Shown here: positions 53,918 through 62,156 of the stretch, piece after piece
Layout: each line of letters opens with the position of its first letter
Numbering within the stretch: position 1 is the first letter of the stretch
NCBI RefSeq assembly: GCF_004340875.1
Contig: NZ_SLXQ01000001.1
Location: forward strand, 310,001-374,000
DNA from: Tamaricihabitans halophyticus
Lineage (GTDB): Bacteria > Actinomycetota > Actinomycetes > Mycobacteriales > Pseudonocardiaceae
Direction: 5' to 3'
DNA length: 64,000 nt
Made by a program: the position numbers and the translations under genes
Notes under the pieces: model-generated
What the model saw: only the letters and a program-made list of their open reading frames with translations
The model's database searches: none
What the model was told of the DNA's origin: nothing

Positions 53918-54780
53918 ACGCGCACAACGACCGGCAACGAGCCGTCAACGATCGCATCCGGATCGCCGCCGCCACGCAACGGATAGACGCGAATCGACTG
54001 CGACGCAGCTTGGTCTTTCACCGGCTACTGGCTCGCCTCGGACCACACGGGTTCGTACTCAAAGGCGGTTTCTGCCTCGAAGTTCGACTGTCGCATGCTG
54101 CTCGAGCGACCCGAGATGTTGATCTTGTTGGCAGCATCGCAAATACCACTGATCCAGAACACATGCTGGACACTTTGGACGAGCTACTCGAAACGGCGGG
54201 TGACGACGGCTCCGATGGTTTTACCTTCGACGTCGGTAGGCCCGTGCGGCTACGTGACGAAGGCACGAAGGACAACGCCTGGCGGGTCAGCGTGACCGCA
54301 CGGCTAGATGGCGCGGAGTTCGAACGCGTCAAACTCGATGTGGTCGGACAGCTCAACGAGGTCAAGGGCGCGACCGAGCCGCTTCATGTGCCACCGCCAG
54401 TCAGCATTCCAGGTCTGGCGGAAGTTGTGATCGAAGCTGTGGACGTCTACCAGCACGCGGCGGAGAAGTTCCATGCATATGCCCGAACATATGCACATGA
54501 TCGCCCGTCGTCTCGAGTTAAGGACCTCGTCGATCTGGTCCTGCTGATCGAGTCAGAGTTACTGTCCGACACAGCGCGTATCGGAGAGCGACTCAAGATC
54601 GTACACGCCGAGCGCGACAACGCGCCGCCCGCGCCCGAACTACCGAAACCCCCTGGCGACTGGGCACGACCATATGCCGCGCTGGCCGTTGACCTTGGCG
54701 TCACCGCGGCAACCACGGATACGGCCTACGAACTCATTGCCGACTCGTACGCCGCGGCATGGCGCGCGATGACCAGCTGA
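53914..54780 (+). CDS. AbiEii-type nucleotidyltransferase toxin
   Basis: 288 residues of the AbiEii/AbiGii (DUF1814, MenT-like) family. Nucleotidyltransferase core: FVLKGGFCLEVRL then ATRDVDLVGS with the metal-binding D-x-D. Later FERVKLDVVGQLNEVKG, and KFHAYARTYAHDRPSSRVKD with a catalytic-type Lys/Asp segment. Characterised relatives transfer NTPs to tRNA 3' ends and stop translation. It is translationally coupled to the antitoxin. Together they form a likely phage-defence or stress toxin-antitoxin pair. Confidence 0.85.
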   Translation: MNAHNDRQRAVNDRIRIAAATQRIDANRLRRSLVFHRLLARLGPHGFVLKGGFCLEVRLSHAARATRDVDLVGSIANTTDPEHMLDTLDELLETAGDDGSDGFTFDVGRPVRLRDEGTKDNAWRVSVTARLDGAEFERVKLDVVGQLNEVKGATEPLHVPPPVSIPGLAEVVIEAVDVYQHAAEKFHAYARTYAHDRPSSRVKDLVDLVLLIESELLSDTARIGERLKIVHAERDNAPPAPELPKPPGDWARPYAALAVDLGVTAATTDTAYELIADSYAAAWRAMTS

Positions 54781-54822
54781 CACCTGGTGACGCTGCCCCG
54801 GTCGAGCCAGCCGTCTCCGCCA

Positions 54823-54852
54823 AGACCGCAATCTTTAGGGGTCTTGCGGACT
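54823..54852. repeat. Palindromic repeat copy after the toxin gene
   Basis: Minus-strand reading AGTCCGCAAGACCCCTAAAG then ATTGCGGTCT. It lies 43 bp beyond the toxin stop and 98 bp before the MetE-like gene. Confidence 0.8.
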
Positions 54853-54950
54853 CCTGCCACCCCTGGGGTGGAGTTCGACCAAGGCTTGCTGACAGACTCG
54901 ACCGTCGACCTGTGCCGGTGGTCGAGTGCCGAATGAAGTGAGCGAAGCCG

Positions 54951-56099
54951 ATGCCCTCTAAGCCGATGTTCGAACCCCGCACTACTCCCCCGTTTCGCGC
55001 TGATCACGTGGGCAGCCTGCTGCGGCCGCCCGAGCTACTCCGGGCACGCGCCCAGCACGCCGATGGTGAGATCGACAGCGGCCAGCTGCGCGCCATCGAG
55101 GATGCCGCGATCGCCGAGCTGGTACGCAAACAAGCCGAACTGGGACTGCGTACCGCCACCGACGGCGAGGCGCGGCGCGCCTCCTGGCATATGGACTTCA
55201 TCTACCAGCTTGGCGGGATCACCGCCTCGGACGAGCAGCAGCACGTCGAGTTCTACAACGAGGCTGGCAAGCTCGAGTTCTCGCCGGCCGCGCTACGGGT
55301 GTTCAAACGCATCGGCCTGGAAAAGACGATCTTCGCGGAAGACTTCCAGTTCCTCCGCGACACCGTGGCCGCCGAGGCACCCGAACTGACCCCGAAACTC
55401 ACCATCCCCTCGCCGAGCATGGTGCACTACCGGGGCGGCCAGGCCCAGCTGGATCCGGACGTCTACCCGGATGTCGAGCAGTTCTGGGCGGATCTGTCCG
55501 CTGCCTATGCCAAGGAGATCAGCCGCATCGCCGACCTCGGCTGCCAGTACCTCCAACTGGACGACACCAGCCTCGCCTATCTGAACGATCCCAAGCAGCG
55601 GGAGCTGATCGCGGCAAGGGGCGAGGACGCCGAGCACCAACACGAGCGCTACATCCGGCAGATCAACGCCGCGCTGGCGCACAAGCCACCGGAGCTGCAC
55701 GTCACCACGCATATGTGCCGAGGCAACTTCCGCTCGTCCTGGGTGGCCGAAGGCGGCTACGATTTCGTCGCCGAGGCCCTGTTCAGCGAGCTTGCCGTGG
55801 ACGGCTTCTTCCTCGAGTTCGATGACGCCCGCTCCGGCGGGTTCGCGCCACTGCGCTTCGTACCGCCCGGCAAGCAGGTCGTGCTCGGACTGGTTACCAC
55901 CAAGCGCGGCGCTCTGGAAAGCAAGGACGAGCTGAAACGGCGGATCGAGGAGGCAAGCCAGTACGTGCCACTCGACCAGCTCTGCCTCTCCCCGCAATGC
56001 GGGTTCTCTTCCACAGTGGACGGAAACACGCTGTCCATCGACGAGCAGTGGGCAAAACTGGAACTGGTCGCGCAGACCGCGCGCGAGGTATGGGGCTGA
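54951..56099 (+). CDS. Cobalamin-independent methionine synthase-like protein (YxjG/YxjH type)
   Basis: 382 residues, half the size of MetE and equal to its C-terminal catalytic barrel. N-terminus PPFRADHVGSLLRPPELL. Zinc site residues visible: His and Cys in TTHMCRGNF near residue 245, Glu in FFLEFDDARSGGF, and Cys in LSPQCGFSST near residue 345. Such proteins move methyl groups to thiols, often from donors other than methyl-folate; some act in S-methylmethionine or methylated-compound salvage. The start ATG 54951 has GAAG upstream. It is followed 14 bp later by the DUF1989 gene. Confidence 0.86.
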   Translation: MPSKPMFEPRTTPPFRADHVGSLLRPPELLRARAQHADGEIDSGQLRAIEDAAIAELVRKQAELGLRTATDGEARRASWHMDFIYQLGGITASDEQQHVEFYNEAGKLEFSPAALRVFKRIGLEKTIFAEDFQFLRDTVAAEAPELTPKLTIPSPSMVHYRGGQAQLDPDVYPDVEQFWADLSAAYAKEISRIADLGCQYLQLDDTSLAYLNDPKQRELIAARGEDAEHQHERYIRQINAALAHKPPELHVTTHMCRGNFRSSWVAEGGYDFVAEALFSELAVDGFFLEFDDARSGGFAPLRFVPPGKQVVLGLVTTKRGALESKDELKRRIEEASQYVPLDQLCLSPQCGFSSTVDGNTLSIDEQWAKLELVAQTAREVWG

Positions 56100-56113
56100 A
56101 AGGAACAACGAGC

Positions 56114-56962
56114 ATGGCATCACCACCCGCGGCATACCAGGCGAGTGCGGGCGGCAGCCTTGATGTGGACCGCGAGTTCTACACCAGGCTCGCCAACCAC
56201 GCCGAGCAGAGCAGCCCGGTCACCGACTTCGTCATCCCGATCCGCTCGGGAATCGCGTGGGAGGTACCTGCCGGCCAGCTCTGCCGGATCCGCACCGTGG
56301 ACGGACCGCAGGTAGGCGACCTGAACATCTGGAACAGGCACAACCCGCGCGAACGGCTATGGGCCTCCCGCACCCGGCAGCTACATGGCGCGCATGTGAG
56401 CACCTTCGACCGGCTCTGGTCCACGCTGCCTTATCTCCGTCCACTCGCGACCATCACCAGTGACACATTGGACTGGTACGGGGAGGACGACGAGGGTGGC
56501 CGCGTGCACGATCTGCTCGGCACCCGCTGCGATCCATACGTGAACCGGATGCTGACCGGTGAGGATTTCGACCAGCACTGCCATTCCAACCTGGTGCGCG
56601 CGGTACTGCCGTTCGGGCTGACCGAGTTCGACGTACACGATGTGCTCAACGTGTTCCAGTGCACCGGTCTCAACGACGAGGACCGCTACTTCATGAAGGC
56701 TTCGCCCGCGCGGCCGGGCGACCACTTCGAGTTCTTCGCCGAGCAGGACCTGCTCTGCGCGCTGTCCACCTGCCCAGCCGGCGATCTGTCCATTCCACTA
56801 TGGGGACCGGATGCCAGGGACCCGCTGGAGGTCTGCCGGCCGATCGGCGTGCAGGTGTACCGCCCGGATGACAAGCTACTCGCGGGCTGGGCACCGCCCG
56901 AACCGGCCGGCTATGCCGGCCAGCACGGTCTGACCTACGCTGCCCCGGAGCCCCCGCGGTAA
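56114..56962 (+). CDS. DUF1989 / urea carboxylase-associated family protein
   Basis: 282 residues of the family found beside urea carboxylase and aminomethyltransferase genes. Motifs: FVIPIRSGIAWEVPAGQLCR near residue 40, VDGPQVGDLNIWNRHNPRER, DPYVNRMLTGEDFDQHCHSN and VFQCTGLNDEDRYFMKAS with conserved Cys/His. ATG 56114 is chosen since coding potential begins there and AAAGGAACAA precedes it. The last 28 bp overlap the convergent permease gene. Biochemistry of this family is poorly known; a link to amine or amino acid nitrogen use is plausible with the adjacent permease. Confidence 0.83.
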   Translation: MASPPAAYQASAGGSLDVDREFYTRLANHAEQSSPVTDFVIPIRSGIAWEVPAGQLCRIRTVDGPQVGDLNIWNRHNPRERLWASRTRQLHGAHVSTFDRLWSTLPYLRPLATITSDTLDWYGEDDEGGRVHDLLGTRCDPYVNRMLTGEDFDQHCHSNLVRAVLPFGLTEFDVHDVLNVFQCTGLNDEDRYFMKASPARPGDHFEFFAEQDLLCALSTCPAGDLSIPLWGPDARDPLEVCRPIGVQVYRPDDKLLAGWAPPEPAGYAGQHGLTYAAPEPPR

Positions 56963-58389
56963 CTGGCAAGCAGCCGGTGCTCGGCGTCGATCCCCGGCCG
57001 CACCCGGGGAATGCGCAACAGCAGGAGCAGCCCGGCGATCACCCACAGGCCGACCATGATCCACTCGTACGGCCACACCAGTTCCGCCGGCATCCCTGGC
57101 AGGAACAGGATCGCGAGCCCGAAGCTCAACACGACGGCAAGGATGCCGACGGTCTTCGCCGGGCCAACCCGGAACGGCCTCGGCATCTCCGGCTCGCGCC
57201 TGCGCAGCACCAGGAAGGTCAGTGCCACCAGCAGGTACGCCACGATGATGCTGAAGCTGCCCGCGTTCACCAGCCAGCCGAGCATCTCCTCGCCGAACAG
57301 CGGGGCCAGCATGGAAAGGAAGCCGATGAACAGCACGGCGTTGCCGGGCGTGCCGAACTTCGGATGCACGCGGGCGAACCAGCGCGGCAGCATCCCGGAG
57401 CCAGCCATCGCGTAGAGCAGCCGGCTGGCACCAATCATGAACCCGTTCCAGCTCGTCATGATGCCCGCGATACCGCCGAGCACCAGGATGTTGCCCATCA
57501 GCTGGCTGTTCCACAGCGCGGCCATACTGTCCGCGGTCGGCAGCGGCGAAGCTGCCAGATCCTCCCGGGAGAGTCCGCCGCCGACGGTGAGCATGATGAG
57601 GATGTACCAGGCAGTCGCCATCCCTACGGAGACGACAAGTAGCGTGCCCATCTTGCGGTACGGCACCTTGATCTCACCGGCCGACTGCGGGATCACGTCG
57701 AATCCGACGAACAGGAACGGCGTAGCGACCAGTACCACGAGAATCCCGGAAAACCCGTTCGTGAACAGTGGTTCGAAGTTCGCGGCCGTACTGCCAGTTA
57801 CCGAACCGAACACCAGCAGGGCGCCCACCCCGAGCAAGAAGGCAACGCCGATGGTCTGAAACACCGCGGCCGGGCGCACCCCGACGTAGTTCAGCACCGT
57901 CACCCCGATCGCACCAGCAACGCCTACCGCGGTCCACGCGGCATAGACCGGCGAATCACCCACCGTCCACAGTTCACCACTGGACAGCGAAGGCACCAGA
58001 TACGAAATGGTCTGCGGCAACGCGACCGCTTCAAAAGCGGCAACCGTGACATAGCCCAGGACCAGCGCCCACGAGGCCACAAAGGCCGGCCGGGAACCCA
58101 GACCACGCAGCACGTAATTGTGTTCCCCGCCGGCCGCCGGCATCGCGGAAACCAACTCGGCATAGGTAAGGCCGACCAGGCCGACCACGATCCCGCCGAA
58201 CAGAAAGGCAAGCGCCGCACCGATGCTGCCGGCCTCACCGAGAAAGTCGCCGGTCAGCACCACCCAGCCGAAACCGATCATCGCGCCAAACGCGATCACC
58301 AGCACATCGGTGCGGCCAAGCACCCTGATCAGCCCGTTTCCCGGCTCCCGCACACCCGACAGATCATCCTGCCTGCCCACCGTGACCAC
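56935..58389 (-). CDS. APC superfamily amino acid permease
   Basis: 484 residues with twelve membrane segments. Family consensus at helix 1: RTDVLVIAFGAMIGFGWVVL. Then GLTYAELVSAMPAAGGEHNY, and helix 6 region FLFVGFDVIPQSAGEIKVP, common in the ethanolamine/amine and polyamine permease group. The C-terminus is cytoplasmic (PRVRPGIDAEHRLLASYR). GTG 58389 has GAGG close upstream. It is convergent and overlapping with the DUF1989 gene, suggesting a functional pairing in nitrogen compound uptake (inference). Confidence 0.88.
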   Translation of the reverse strand: MVTVGRQDDLSGVREPGNGLIRVLGRTDVLVIAFGAMIGFGWVVLTGDFLGEAGSIGAALAFLFGGIVVGLVGLTYAELVSAMPAAGGEHNYVLRGLGSRPAFVASWALVLGYVTVAAFEAVALPQTISYLVPSLSSGELWTVGDSPVYAAWTAVGVAGAIGVTVLNYVGVRPAAVFQTIGVAFLLGVGALLVFGSVTGSTAANFEPLFTNGFSGILVVLVATPFLFVGFDVIPQSAGEIKVPYRKMGTLLVVSVGMATAWYILIMLTVGGGLSREDLAASPLPTADSMAALWNSQLMGNILVLGGIAGIMTSWNGFMIGASRLLYAMAGSGMLPRWFARVHPKFGTPGNAVLFIGFLSMLAPLFGEEMLGWLVNAGSFSIIVAYLLVALTFLVLRRREPEMPRPFRVGPAKTVGILAVVLSFGLAILFLPGMPAELVWPYEWIMVGLWVIAGLLLLLRIPRVRPGIDAEHRLLASYRGGSGAA

Positions 58390-58506
58390 CTATCCTCAAG
58401 CGCATCCCGGCACAGCGCGGAAGCGGAACTCCTGTCCACGACCGGTCGTTGTGCCCGGGAGAGCATGCCATACCGGATGCGCCGGATACAGGGGAGAATT
58501 CCTAGT

Positions 58507-59097
58507 TTGAGCAAGGTACGTCTGGCAACTGCCGCCGATGTGGACGCGGCCACCCGCACACTCACCGAAGCCTTCGTCGATTACCCGTGGACCCGGCACA
58601 CGATCGCTGCCGACGATCACGAACGCCGCCTGGAAACCTTCCAGAGCCTGTTCATTACCCGGATCGGGCTACCACACGGCAAGGTCTGGGTCACCGACGA
58701 CCGCACCGCGGTCGCGGTCTGGACCACTCCGGAGAGTACGGAAATCGGCGCGGTCTTCGCCGAGCTGGCACCGCGCTTCGCCGAGCTGGCCGGACAGCGG
58801 GCTGCCGAGTCGCAGCGCGCCGAAGCGGCCATGGCCGCACACCGGCCAACCGAGCCCGTGTGGTTCCTCGGCACCGTCGGCGTACATCCGGACCACCAGG
58901 GCAAACGGCTCAGTAGCGCGGTTATCCAGCCCGGTCTTGACGCGGCCGAGGAAGCCGGCGTTCCCGCGTATCTGGAAACCTCGACCGAGCGCAACGTCCG
59001 GCTCTACCAGCGACTTGGCTTCACCGTGCGAGCCGAAGTCGAACTGCCCGACGGCGGCCCCCGAACCTGGGCAATGGTCCGGGAGCCGCGCCGCTGA
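58507..59097 (+). CDS. GNAT family N-acetyltransferase
   Basis: 196 residues. Acetyl-CoA binding motif A in FLGTVGVHPDHQGKRLSSAV near residue 125 and motif B YLETSTERNVRLYQRLGFTV. Upstream helical part RLATAADVDAATRTLTEAFV. TTG 58507 follows GGGGAG at 9 bp and gives the natural start of the fold; ATGs 30 and 39 bp earlier lack a ribosome-binding site. Substrate unknown. Divergent from the APC permease. Confidence 0.85.
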   Translation: MSKVRLATAADVDAATRTLTEAFVDYPWTRHTIAADDHERRLETFQSLFITRIGLPHGKVWVTDDRTAVAVWTTPESTEIGAVFAELAPRFAELAGQRAAESQRAEAAMAAHRPTEPVWFLGTVGVHPDHQGKRLSSAVIQPGLDAAEEAGVPAYLETSTERNVRLYQRLGFTVRAEVELPDGGPRTWAMVREPRR

Positions 59098-59138
59098 TCA
59101 ACACAGCCGATCAACTCCGTCGATCAACTGGGGCCGAC

Positions 59139-59570
59139 CTACCTGGCCATACCTCGGCGTAGGTCGGCCTCGTCGTCGGCCACCGGCCCGCCGAGCTCGC
59201 CGGTCCCGTAGGCGTCGAGCACGCCGAGCACCTGCTTACCCCACCGGTCGTGCGCGGCCTGCCTGCTGACCCCCGCCGCGGCGGCGATCGTCGCCCAGGT
59301 GGTGCCCATCCTGCGCAGGCCAAGCACCGTCCCGAACGGATCGATACCGGTGGCGAGTTCGATCCGGAGCCGGACCAGCTGCCAAGCGGTCTGCCGAGCG
59401 GCTGGCGTATCGGTGCCCTGTTCGGCCTCCCACTCCGCACCGCCGGGCGCGGGACCAGCGCCAACCACGCTGATGGCCTGATTCATCGCCTCCTGTTCGG
59501 AGATCTCCCGCACCCGTCGTACGGCGTCGTCGATGTCCACTTCCAACGCTTTCGCTACGTAATCAGTCAT
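59139..59570 (-). CDS. Small helix-turn-helix protein, probably autoregulated
   Basis: 143 residues; no family that I recognise with certainty. Residues ~85-115 form a helix-turn-helix (MGTTWATIAAAAGVSRQAAH DRWG across 88-111), similar to sigma-like or MarR-like readers in actinobacteria. The N-terminal half is acidic and helical. The ATG at 59570 has no ribosome-binding site; a consensus -35 and -10 end 6 bp before it, so its mRNA is probably leaderless. Two TGTCAAG/CTTGACA operators overlap that promoter. The upstream GNAT gene ends 31 bp away on the same strand. Confidence 0.75.
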   Translation of the reverse strand: MTDYVAKALEVDIDDAVRRVREISEQEAMNQAISVVGAGPAPGGAEWEAEQGTDTPAARQTAWQLVRLRIELATGIDPFGTVLGLRRMGTTWATIAAAAGVSRQAAHDRWGKQVLGVLDAYGTGELGGPVADDEADLRRGMAR

Positions 59571-59618
59571 GCTGTCAAGTTAACCTTGACGGCACTCCTT
59601 GTCAAGTTTGGCTTGACA
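59571..59618 (-). promoter_or_regulatory. Promoter with two TGTCAAG-N5-CTTGACA operators and leaderless start
   Basis: Minus strand: -35 TTGACA (59605-59600), 17-bp spacer, -10 TAACTT (59582-59577), then GACAGC and the ATG at 59570. Operators: TGTCAAG-TTTGG-CTTGACA (59600-59618) over the -35 and TGTCAAG-TTAAC-CTTGACG (59573-59591) over the -10. Confidence 0.75.
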
Positions 59619-60243
59619 GATTCAGTGCGGCGGGTCGCCACATCGGCTGCAGTCCCAGCCCTCCGGGCAGTTCCACGGGTGCGCCGAGCGCCTGGAAACC
59701 ATGCCGGGCATAGAGCGCCTGGTTACGCGGCGAGCTTGCCTCCAGATATGCCGGATGGCCGGCCGCGTCCACTTCAGCCAACTGGTGTCGCAGCAATGCG
59801 CCACCCAGGCCAGTACCGCGATACGCGGGCAGTACGCAGATCTGCTGGAGATACCAATGCGGTGTATCGCGCGGATGGCGCCGCTCAACCAGCTCGAGCA
59901 GCGTCATCATCCGCGACGTGTACTCGCCGTAGGCCTGCTCGAGCGCGGCGGCGAGCTCCTGCGCATCGAGCTGACCTGGCCCGTCGATGAACTCCCACTG
60001 CGCCACCCCGGCCAGCGCGCCGTCGACCTCCGCGACCAGCAATGCGCCCGTTGCCAGGATGCCGGCGAGCCATTGCGTCGCGTGCTCACCGCCGGATTCA
60101 ACGAACCGAGCGCGCGCGCTTTCATCCGGGATAACCCAGTTGAACACCGCTTCATCCGCGTTGCCCGCCAGGTACACCGCGGCCGCTTCAGCCAGATCCG
60201 CCTCGGTCGCGGCGCGAATCACCACATTGCCCACCAGGACCAC
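59602..60243 (-). CDS. GNAT family N-acetyltransferase
   Basis: 213 residues. Begins VVIRAATEADLAEAAAVYLA; acetyl-CoA loop ICVLPAYRGTGLGGALLRHQ near residue 135; then AYLEASSPRNQALYARHGFQ. Not closely similar to the other GNAT 500 bp away. The GTG 60243 start is uncertain; in-frame GTGs at 60234 and just after are possible. It diverges from the TetR-HxlR regulator, and the 15-bp inverted repeat at 60258-60298 lies between them, so it may be a target of that regulator. Confidence 0.86.
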   Translation of the reverse strand: MVLVGNVVIRAATEADLAEAAAVYLAGNADEAVFNWVIPDESARARFVESGGEHATQWLAGILATGALLVAEVDGALAGVAQWEFIDGPGQLDAQELAAALEQAYGEYTSRMMTLLELVERRHPRDTPHWYLQQICVLPAYRGTGLGGALLRHQLAEVDAAGHPAYLEASSPRNQALYARHGFQALGAPVELPGGLGLQPMWRPAALNLSSQT

Positions 60244-60257
60244 CCTTCGTCACCACC

Positions 60258-60298
60258 GTGGGTACGGTGTACGCATCTCATGGGTACACCGTACCCAC
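60258..60298. promoter_or_regulatory. Perfect 15-bp inverted repeat between GNAT and TetR-HxlR genes
   Basis: GTGGGTACGGTGTAC (60258-60272) and GTACACCGTACCCAC (60284-60298) are exact complements, 11 bp apart. Placed in the divergent promoter region 15 bp from the GNAT start and 32 bp from the regulator start. Probable operator of the fusion regulator. Confidence 0.75.
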
Positions 60299-60329
60299 CG
60301 ATGGCTGGATACGCCAAGATGGGTAGCCG

Positions 60330-61337
60330 ATGACCAATCACCACGACGCGCAAGGGCTACACAGGGACCGGATCGTGCGTGCCGCGATGGACCTTGCGGA
60401 CGCGGAGGGACCCGAGGCGTTGTCCATGCGCAAGGTCGCGACCTCCCTTGGGGCCGGCACGATGTCCATCTACCGGCATGTGTCCGGAAAGGACGATCTG
60501 ATCGCCTCGGCGGTGGATACGGCTTTCGGTGAGCTGCGCTACCCGGAGCCAGCGCCGGCCGACTGGCGGACCAGATTGGCCAGCGCGGCCCGTCAGGAGT
60601 GGGCAATGTACCTGCGGCACCCGTGGGTGGCGCCGTACGTCGCGGGACAGCGACCGACACTCGGCGCCAATGTGCTGCGCAACGTCGAGTGGGGACTGGC
60701 CGCGGTCACGCATCTGGACCTGCCGATCGACACCAGGATGCAGATCTTTCTTACCGTCAGCGACTACGTACAGGGCGCGGCGCTCAGCGTGCTTGACGAG
60801 ACGCGCGCGAACAGGACCTCCGGTATGAACTCGGCACGCTGGTGGACCGGGCAGCTATCAGCGCTTATCCGGCTTACCGAGGACGAGCGGTTCCCGATGC
60901 TGCGCCAACTCGTCGAGCGCGCCGAGGCGACTGGGCCCTATCTGAAGGACTTCGAGTTCGGCCTGCAACGGGTACTGGACGGCCTGGCAACGTTTCTCGA
61001 CGGATTGGACACGCGACCAGATGAGTTACCTGAAGTAACTTCAGTTCATCGACTGAGCGCGACCGACACGAGCGCGCTGGAACTGATCAGCAAGCGTTGG
61101 ATACCCGAAGTGCTCTACCTGCTCGGCGCGGCACCGGCGCGGTTCACCGAACTAGCCGAAGCCATCCCGGGAATCTCCCGCAAACTGCTCACCGAGCGAC
61201 TGCGACTGCTGGCCGAGCAGGAGCTCGTCACCCGCACCGAGCAGCACTACGAGCTCAGCGCGAGCGGGCGCGCCCTGGTGCCGGCGCTACGCGCGTGGGT
61301 AGCCGCGCATTCGGCGGCAACCTCGCCCACCGTCTAG
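60330..61337 (+). CDS. TetR-HxlR fusion transcriptional regulator
   Basis: 335 residues with two DNA-binding domains. Residues 1-230 are a TetR protein of the TetR_C/AcrR type: ALSMRKVATSLGAGTMSIYR helix-turn-helix and a ligand domain with WRTRLASAARQEWAMYLRHP. Residues ~248-330 are an HxlR-type winged helix: ALELISKRWIPEVLYLLGAA, FTELAEAIPGISRKLLTERL and LRLLAEQELVTRTEQHYEL. A short linker (RPDELPEVTSVHRLSATDTS) joins them. No frameshift or internal stop separates the parts. The divergent GNAT gene and the inverted repeat upstream suggest autoregulation. Confidence 0.9.
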   Translation: MTNHHDAQGLHRDRIVRAAMDLADAEGPEALSMRKVATSLGAGTMSIYRHVSGKDDLIASAVDTAFGELRYPEPAPADWRTRLASAARQEWAMYLRHPWVAPYVAGQRPTLGANVLRNVEWGLAAVTHLDLPIDTRMQIFLTVSDYVQGAALSVLDETRANRTSGMNSARWWTGQLSALIRLTEDERFPMLRQLVERAEATGPYLKDFEFGLQRVLDGLATFLDGLDTRPDELPEVTSVHRLSATDTSALELISKRWIPEVLYLLGAAPARFTELAEAIPGISRKLLTERLRLLAEQELVTRTEQHYELSASGRALVPALRAWVAAHSAATSPTV

Positions 61338-61367
61338 CCGCGCCTCGCGACGACAAGTCGGGTCGAT

Positions 61368-61422
61368 TCGACAAGCATGTCGAGGTTTGGCTAATGTTTG
61401 ACCAGAAACACTGATTTGGTCA
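61368..61422. promoter_or_regulatory. Possible operators upstream of the TetR gene at 61449
   Basis: TCGACA-AGCA-TGTCGA at 61368-61383 and TGACCA (61399-61404) with TGGTCA (61417-61422) are inverted repeats in the AT-richer gap before the TetR gene. The first could instead belong to the end of the preceding gene. Confidence 0.4.
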
Positions 61423-61448
61423 TGTAGTCGACATCGTGAGGTCACCGA

Positions 61449-62156
61449 GTGGACGATCGGGAAGCGCGGGCACACCGGATCCTGGACGCCGCGGCCGAAC
61501 TGATCGGACAGCTCGGTTACGACAAAACCACCGTGGATGACATCGCCACGGCGGCCGGCGTCGCCAAGGGCACGATCTACCTGCATTGGCGGAGCAGGGC
61601 CGAGCTGTTCGAGGCGCTGTTACGGCGCGACCGGATGGGCATGTTCCAGGACATCGACGAGCGCATCGCCGACGCACCGGACACGCTCGCGACGGTGTTC
61701 ACCGGCTTCGCCCATTCGCTGCACGCCTGCCCGCTGAGCAAGGCGGTGTATCTACGCGACCTGCGAGTACTCGGCAAGTTCGTGCACAATCGCGCGCCCG
61801 AACAGCTCGCCGAGGCCATGCCGTACACCTTCGCCGGCTACCTCGAGCGGTTACGCGCCGAACAGCTGATCCGCACCGATATCAGCCTGGCCGCACAGGT
61901 CCAGCTGATCGCCGCCGCATTCCTTGGCGCGCTGCACGCGCCCACCCTGTTGCCGGCCGAGTTCACGGTGCCGGAGCCGGTGGCAAGTGAACTGCTCGGC
62001 GAGTCGATAGCTCGGGTACTCGACCGCGGCACCCCGTTCGACGAGACGGACCGCGCGGCCTTTCGCGCGGCCACCATCGCCTACTTCCAGAAGAGCACCG
62101 CGCTAGAGCGGCGCAAGTACCTGCGCGCCATGGGACACACGAAGGAATCCGAATGA
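61449..62156 (+). CDS. TetR family transcriptional regulator
   Basis: 235 residues: helix-turn-helix TTVDDIATAAGVAKGTIYLH near residues 27-47 and an all-helical ligand domain. The GTG 61449 start is preceded by GAGG at 7 bp. The stop overlaps the next gene (ATGA), so regulator and PEP-synthase-like enzyme form one transcript and the regulator most likely controls it. The C-terminus is basic (ALERRKYLRAMGHTKESE). Ligand unknown. Confidence 0.92.
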   Translation: MDDREARAHRILDAAAELIGQLGYDKTTVDDIATAAGVAKGTIYLHWRSRAELFEALLRRDRMGMFQDIDERIADAPDTLATVFTGFAHSLHACPLSKAVYLRDLRVLGKFVHNRAPEQLAEAMPYTFAGYLERLRAEQLIRTDISLAAQVQLIAAAFLGALHAPTLLPAEFTVPEPVASELLGESIARVLDRGTPFDETDRAAFRAATIAYFQKSTALERRKYLRAMGHTKESE

